Assembly (NCBI RefSeq): GCF_900129055.1
Contig: NZ_FQUZ01000032.1
Location: 1-36,460, forward strand
DNA: 36,460 nt
Direction of reading: 5' to 3'
DNA from: Lampropedia hyalina DSM 16112
GTDB taxonomy: Bacteria > Pseudomonadota > Gammaproteobacteria > Burkholderiales > Burkholderiaceae_C
Shown here: positions 32,531 through 36,460 of the stretch, one piece after another
How positions within the stretch are numbered: position 1 is the stretch's first letter
Layout of the letters: every line of letters starts with the position of its first letter
The notes under the pieces: model-generated
The model's database searches: none
Told to the model about the DNA's origin: nothing
What the model saw: only the letters and a program-made list of their open reading frames with translations
Program-made: the position numbers and the translations under genes

Positions 32531-33310
32531 TCATGGTTTTTCTTCCTCCGGGCTGGCACTGCTTTGGCGGAACCAGCCTGCGGCAATGATGCCCACTTCG
32601 TACAGCAGGCACATGGGGATGGCCAGTGCCAGTTGGGAGATGACATCCGGTGGTGTCACCAGTGCGGCAATCACGAAGGCCAGCACCACGAAGTAGCCCC
32701 GGAAGGAGCGCAGTTTCTCGATGGTGACCAATTCGAAGCGCACCAGCAGCATGACCACGATGGGTACCTGGAAAGCCAGCGCGAATGCAATATAGAGGGA
32801 GAGAATGGCTCCAACGTAGGAAGCCACGTCGGGCGTGGCGGCCACGCTTTCCGGGGTGAAGTTCTGAATGAAGGCGAACATTTTGTCCAGCACGAAGAAC
32901 TGGACGAAGGCAATGCCGATGTAGGCCAACATGCTGCCGAAGAAGATCAGTGGCATGGCAAAACGCTTTTCGTGGCTATACAAGCCGGGGGCCACAAAGG
33001 CCCAGAGCTGGTACATCAGCCAGGGCAGTGCCAGCAATACACCCACCAGCAGCATGACCTTGAGCGGCACAAAGAAGGGGGTGAACACGCCCACTGCAAT
33101 CAGCTTGGCATCGGCAGGCATGTGTGCCCGGATGGGTTGTGCCACGAAGTCGATGAGGGCACTGGGGCCAGGCCAGAGTGCCAGCAATGCCACCGCCAGT
33201 GCGATGCCACCGATGCTGTAGAGCAGGCGGTTGCGCAGCTCCATCAAGTGCTGTACGAAAGGCTGTTCCGTACCTGCCAGTTCATCTTCGGAGGAAGTGT
33301 GGTGTGTCAT
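32531..33310 (-). CDS. tatC: Twin-arginine translocase subunit TatC
   Basis: TatC is the core membrane subunit of the Tat pathway and binds the twin-arginine signal peptide of folded cargo. The 259-aa protein opens with TEQPFVQHLMELRNRLLYSI, the conserved cytoplasmic signal-peptide-binding start. It has six hydrophobic segments and typical blocks (FVAPGLYSHEKRFAMPLIFFGSMLAYIGIAF; FRGYFVVLAFVIAALVTPPDVISQ). I chose the ATG at 33310; the frame reaches 33382 only by running into the palindromic repeat. tatB lies upstream on the same strand, 159 bp away, with that repeat in the gap. Confidence 0.95.
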   Translation of the reverse strand: MTHHTSSEDELAGTEQPFVQHLMELRNRLLYSIGGIALAVALLALWPGPSALIDFVAQPIRAHMPADAKLIAVGVFTPFFVPLKVMLLVGVLLALPWLMYQLWAFVAPGLYSHEKRFAMPLIFFGSMLAYIGIAFVQFFVLDKMFAFIQNFTPESVAATPDVASYVGAILSLYIAFALAFQVPIVVMLLVRFELVTIEKLRSFRGYFVVLAFVIAALVTPPDVISQLALAIPMCLLYEVGIIAAGWFRQSSASPEEEKP

Positions 33311-33347
33311 GGGAGTCGAAGCTGAAAACAGGTCAGTGGCTAGGGAA

Positions 33348-33419
33348 GGTCTGCAAAACCCGTTGCGCCGCCCGCATCCCATTGGCGGGCGCGGGCTTAC
33401 CGCAAGAGTTTTGCAGACC
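33348..33419. repeat. 72-bp palindromic repeat, copy 2, between tatB and tatC
   Basis: This copy differs from copy 1 (25859-25930) at two positions: C to T in the central loop and G to A in the right arm (AAGAGTTTTGCAGACC). It lies inside the presumed tatABC transcript, 38 bp upstream of the tatC start. In RNA it would form a long hairpin with a second stem inside. Confidence 0.85.
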
Positions 33420-33469
33420 TTCCCAAGGGAGAGAAAAAGGCAAGGCGCTGCCAGCGTGTATGCCCCGCT

Positions 33470-34000
33470 TCAACGGGGTGCCCCTTGGGCAGCCGAACGC
33501 AATGCCTTGGAGCGCAGGCGACCACGCACCTGCTGGCGCGCCTTGTACCAATGCGGCAAGGCAGCACGCTGACTGCGCCAGTTCTTGCGGGAATGGCGAT
33601 GCACCGGGGTCACGGCCGTGACGAATTCGCGGCGACTGGGGTCTTGCGGGCCATCGTCGGCTTGCGCATCGTCGAAAGAAGGGTTCTGGAAGTCATCGGA
33701 GGCCGTGGCCTGCTGCACATCCTGCTCCAGGCTGGACCATTCTTTCTGAAAGTCACTGGCGTGGGTGCGCACGGACTGTTCCACCTCCCGCGCCGAGTCT
33801 TCGATGGTGGACTTGACCTTGCGCAGCTCATCGAGCTCCATCGAGCGGTTCACTTCGGCCTTGACATCGTTCACATACCGCTGGGCCTTGCCCAGCAAGG
33901 TGCCGACGGTGCGAGCAACGCGCGGGAGTTTTTCAGGGCCGATGACGATGAGGGCCACCACCCCGATCAGTGCCAGCTTGGAAATGCCAATATCAAACAT
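33470..34000 (-). CDS. tatB: Sec-independent translocase protein TatB
   Basis: TatB joins TatC to form the Tat substrate receptor. The 176-aa protein has an N-terminal membrane helix ([31 protein letters not shown]) with the Glu/Pro hinge of the family, then an amphipathic helix and a long charged helical stretch. A variable, Arg-rich C-terminal tail ([31 protein letters not shown]) ends it. It follows tatA by 146 bp. The spacing to its neighbours is loose for a tat operon. Confidence 0.93.
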   Translation of the reverse strand: MFDIGISKLALIGVVALIVIGPEKLPRVARTVGTLLGKAQRYVNDVKAEVNRSMELDELRKVKSTIEDSAREVEQSVRTHASDFQKEWSSLEQDVQQATASDDFQNPSFDDAQADDGPQDPSRREFVTAVTPVHRHSRKNWRSQRAALPHWYKARQQVRGRLRSKALRSAAQGAPR

Positions 34001-34146
34001 GAGAATCTGCCTTGCGCCAGCGGCATTGCCACCTTATTCCAGTGACGATGCCGGGGAGAATACCTGGGCAGCCGATGGCATGCCTTGCATCTGGTGTCGC
34101 GTCACACATCGAATCGAATGCCGGACTGCATCCGGCACCACGGCCC

Positions 34147-34383
34147 TCAATTCTTTTCCCGGGCAGCCACATCGATGGTGTTCTGTTCGTTTTCTACCTT
34201 GCCGGTGACCTGGGATGGCGGCTGTTCGGCACCCGACTCGCCATTGCTGTCTCGCATACCGTCCTTGAAGCCCTTGACGGCACCGCCAAGGTCACTGCCG
34301 ATATTGCGCAGCTTCTTGGTGCCAAAGACGATGACCACCACCAAAAGAACCACCACCCAGTGCCAGATTGAAAGTCCACCCAT
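34147..34383 (-). CDS. tatA: Sec-independent translocase protein TatA
   Basis: TatA polymerises to form the passage for folded proteins. The 78-aa protein has the membrane helix [38 protein letters not shown], with the FGTKKL hinge and the amphipathic helix, then an acidic tail. The ATG follows AGGAG. The 228 bp upstream, to the end of pssA, contain no gene that I can support. Confidence 0.96.
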   Translation of the reverse strand: MGGLSIWHWVVVLLVVVIVFGTKKLRNIGSDLGGAVKGFKDGMRDSNGESGAEQPPSQVTGKVENEQNTIDVAAREKN

Positions 34384-34611
34384 TTGTCGTTACTCCTGAA
34401 AAAATCCATTGATTAGCGCATTGCGCGTGATTACAAAACAGTGCAATGCCAAGCCTACGGGAACATGGCCTGGCATCATACAGGCATGGTATGGAGCCTG
34501 CATTTGCACACCGCCAGTCCAAGCAAAAAGTGTACCGTGTGCCTGTTGTGCCGCAGTGACAGCTTCAAATACCTGCCCTGGGCCTGTTTGAATCACAAAC
34601 ACGGTGCGGGT

Positions 34612-35472
34612 TCAGTCGTGCAGTCCTTTTTCGTCCGGCTCGTCGGTGGAGATGCTGATGACACTGGTGGGTTCGCCACGCGATTTGCGCCGGGCATACA
34701 CCACGAAACCACTGACGGCGTAGAGCACAAACGCGCCAAACAACACCAGCGGCGGGTCGATATTGACCACGGCAATCAGCAGCACCACCAGCACGACACT
34801 GACAAACGGCACGGACTTGCGCGTCTGCAAGTCCTTGAAGCTGTAGAACGGCAGGTTCGTCACCATGGTGATGCCTGCATAGAGGGTAATGGCAAACATG
34901 CCCCAGGCCAGTACCTGATTGCTGACATATTGTTCATAACCGCGTTGCACATCGGTCATCAGCCAGATGAAACCGGCCACCAGTGCTGCCGCCGATGGAG
35001 AAGGCAGTCCCTGAAACCAGCGTTTGTCCACGACACCGGTGTTCACGTTGAAGCGGGCCAGCCGCAAGGCGGCGCAGGCACAGTAAACAAACGCGGCAAT
35101 CCAGCCCCAGCGGCCCAGGGCGTGCAGCGACCATTCGTAAGCGACCAGAGCAGGAGCCGCACCAAACGAGACCATGTCCGAGAGCGAGTCCATCTGCTCG
35201 CCAAACTCGCTCTGGGTATTGGTCATGCGGGCGACCCGGCCATCGAGGCTGTCCAGGATCATGGCCGCAAAAATACCGGTGGTGGCCAGATCGAAGCGTT
35301 TGTTCATGGCCATCACAATGGCATAAAAACCACAGAACAACGCGGCCAGCGTCACTGCATTGGGCAGCATGTAAATGCCCTTGCGCCGTTTGCGCACCGG
35401 TGGGCTGACAGAGTCGGCAGCCTCGGGGGCAACGGAAGGACGGGAAGACTCGGGAGAGGGTTCTGGCGGCAT
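34612..35472 (-). CDS. pssA: CDP-diacylglycerol--serine O-phosphatidyltransferase
   Basis: PssA makes phosphatidylserine, the precursor of phosphatidylethanolamine, from CDP-diacylglycerol and serine. The 286-aa protein is the membrane-embedded type, not the E. coli peripheral type. Its CDP-alcohol motif is complete: D74, D77-G78, A81-R82, G91, D95 and D99 (LDSLDGRVARM...GEQMDSLSD). It has a Pro/Ser-rich N-terminal tail and about eight hydrophobic segments. It ends in an acidic tail. It lies upstream of tatABC on the same strand. Confidence 0.94.
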   Translation of the reverse strand: MPPEPSPESSRPSVAPEAADSVSPPVRKRRKGIYMLPNAVTLAALFCGFYAIVMAMNKRFDLATTGIFAAMILDSLDGRVARMTNTQSEFGEQMDSLSDMVSFGAAPALVAYEWSLHALGRWGWIAAFVYCACAALRLARFNVNTGVVDKRWFQGLPSPSAAALVAGFIWLMTDVQRGYEQYVSNQVLAWGMFAITLYAGITMVTNLPFYSFKDLQTRKSVPFVSVVLVVLLIAVVNIDPPLVLFGAFVLYAVSGFVVYARRKSRGEPTSVISISTDEPDEKGLHD

Positions 35473-35703
35473 GGATGGCTAGCATGAATGGTGGGAATGC
35501 CGAGAATGCCCTGCCTCGCCTGTCTTGCAGCAAGGGATGGCGAGCGGCTGGAATTCATCGGCGTTTCGCGGACTATTGTAATGATCGTTTTCCCCATATG
35601 GCATCCCGGCCTGCCAAACAGGCAGAGTTCGTGGAACATCGGCCCCGGTGTGTCCACAGCGGATTTTCTCGGGGGCGAAGCGTTTACCTGATTGCGTGTC
35701 AAG

Positions 35704-35751
35704 CCCCGTCGTTCACGGCGGGGATGCAGAGCGCGGAACCCGAAGGGTTCC
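35704..35751 (+). repeat. Left-end hairpins of an IS605/IS1341-type element
   Basis: ccccgtcg-ttca-cggcgggg (35704-35723) and ggaaccc-gaa-gggttcc (35735-35751) are two hairpins 11 bp apart, just before tnpB. IS200/IS605 elements carry such subterminal hairpins instead of terminal inverted repeats. A TTAC at 35684-35687, 16 bp before the first hairpin, could mark the left end, since elements of this kind insert 3' of short sites such as TTAC. The remainder of 35473-35807 shows no gene. Confidence 0.6.
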
Positions 35752-35807
35752 ATGTTGGTGAATGGATAACACATTAAGAATACACTCTCTCTGTTAAAGT
35801 CAGCACC

Positions 35808-36460
35808 ATGCCGACAGCCATCAAAACCCTGAAACTTCGCGTGAAAGACAGGCACGCACCGCTGCTTTTGCAGATGGCGCGGCAGGTCAATTTTGTCTGG
35901 AATTTCATCAATGCGCTTTCCAGCCGCTCGATTCGGGAGCGTGGCCAGTGGATGTCCGCCTACGACATCCAAAAGTACACCGATGGAGCGTCCAGGGAAT
36001 TGGGCTTGCACAGCCAAACCGTGCAACGGGTTTCTGTGGAATATGTCACGCGCCGCCGTCAATTCAAACGCGCCCGGCTGAACTGGCGCAAATCCACCGG
36101 CAGCAAACGTAGCCTTGGCTGGATACCCATCAACACCGGCGCAGCCAGTTGGAAGAGTGGGCAGGTCTATCACAATGGCCACTATTTCGGCGTATGGGAT
36201 TCCTACGGCCTGAGTCAATACCAATTCAAGACCGCCAGCTTCAACGAGGATGCGCGTGGCCGCTGGTATTTCAACGTGGCCGTGGAGGTTGAAACCCAGG
36301 CCAGCGAAGGAGCTGCATCGGTCGGCATCGACCTAGGCCTGAAAGACTGTGCCACCACCAGCACAGGCCAGAAGCTGCATGGCCGCTGGTATCGGGAACT
36401 GGAGCCACAGCTTGCCGTGGCGCAACGGGCGCACAAGAAAAAGCGCGTCAGGGCGATTCA
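35808..36460 (+). CDS. tnpB: TnpB (IS605 OrfB) RNA-guided nuclease, 5' part, cut by window end
   Basis: TnpB proteins of IS200/IS605/IS1341 elements are RNA-guided, RuvC-containing DNA nucleases, related to Cas12. The 217 visible codons cover the N-terminal region (KTLKLRVKDRHAPLLLQMARQVNFVWNFINALSS) and the helical recognition part. The start of the RuvC domain follows, with its first catalytic Asp at D175 (VGIDLGLKDCATTSTGQ). The frame is open to the last base; the remaining catalytic residues and zinc finger lie beyond the window. No tnpA lies next to it upstream. The start has a CACCATG context. Because the RNA guide comes from the 3' end of the element, it cannot be seen here. Confidence 0.92.
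   Translation, partial: MPTAIKTLKLRVKDRHAPLLLQMARQVNFVWNFINALSSRSIRERGQWMSAYDIQKYTDGASRELGLHSQTVQRVSVEYVTRRRQFKRARLNWRKSTGSKRSLGWIPINTGAASWKSGQVYHNGHYFGVWDSYGLSQYQFKTASFNEDARGRWYFNVAVEVETQASEGAASVGIDLGLKDCATTSTGQKLHGRWYRELEPQLAVAQRAHKKKRVRAI

Noticed and set aside
34390-34602. 70-aa minus-strand open frame between pssA and tatA
   Set aside because: No family resemblance, no ribosome-binding site and atypical composition; I see no gene in this 228-bp gap.
35352-36224. 290-aa minus-strand open frame over pssA and tnpB
   Set aside because: It covers the pssA start in another frame and runs antisense to tnpB, which has a clear RuvC motif.
1-36460. CRISPR arrays, rRNA genes and prophage structural genes
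   Set aside because: No regularly spaced direct repeats, no rRNA sequence and no phage morphogenesis genes are visible anywhere in the window.

Overview
The window reads as the chromosome of a betaproteobacterium, most likely order Burkholderiales; I cannot fix the family. Pointers are the sspA-sspB pair, a type 2 ferredoxin-NADP reductase followed by holC and a small DUF2486-like gene, glnA-(small secreted protein)-glnL-glnG, tatABC next to pssA, and tRNA-His beside ppiD. Most of the window is GC-rich, densely packed housekeeping sequence. The exceptions are both ends and an AT-richer block at about 28.2-32.5 kb.

Layout. 1-960: the 3' end of an IS3-family transposase and a decayed gene. 1.0-4.1 kb, minus strand: tRNA-His, ppiD, tRNA-Val, pgsA. 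4.4-7.7 kb: a TauE/SafE exporter, then divergent fnr and hemN with an FNR-box-like palindrome between them. 7.7-10.9 kb, minus strand: DUF2486-like gene, holC, fpr2-type reductase and a DegS-like protease, a likely operon transcribed from the protease. 11-12.3 kb: Nif3-like protein, convergent mscL. 12.4-19.1 kb, plus strand: sspA, sspB, surE, pcm, nlpD, terminator, rluD-like, scpB, queF. The usual rpoS is absent after nlpD. 19.1-25.8 kb: a YeeE/YedE transporter, then the nitrogen-control cluster glnA, a small secreted protein, glnL (ntrB) and glnG (ntrC). The glnA leader has a sigma-54 promoter and two phased NtrC-type boxes. 25.9-28.2 kb: thiolase and uppP.

28.4-32.5 kb holds an integron-type gene cassette array with no integrase in the window (a CALIN-like arrangement). 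All genes are on the plus strand and separated by recognisable attC sites. They encode an McrA-like HNH endonuclease, a 66-aa small ORF, a zinc-ribbon tail-anchored protein, a coiled-coil lipoprotein, a protein with the signature of a class III nucleotidyl cyclase fold, and a Cys-rich 67-aa protein. One attC is collapsed to a 19-bp hairpin. This is the accessory part of the window and the best place to look for undescribed functions.

32.5-35.5 kb, minus strand: pssA, tatA, tatB, tatC. The end of the window is the 5' part of an IS605/IS1341-type tnpB (RNA-guided nuclease family), preceded by two hairpins and no tnpA. A 72-bp palindromic repeat occurs twice (25859-25930 and, inside the tat operon, 33348-33419), and a solo right arm lies at 4365-4384.

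How the genes work together: pgsA and pssA are the two CDP-diacylglycerol branch enzymes for phosphatidylglycerol and phosphatidylserine/ethanolamine. FNR probably controls anaerobic haem synthesis through hemN. GlnL/GlnG most likely control glnA through the sigma-54 promoter upstream of it. PpiD, the DegS-like protease, NlpD, UppP, MscL and Tat serve envelope biogenesis and stress.
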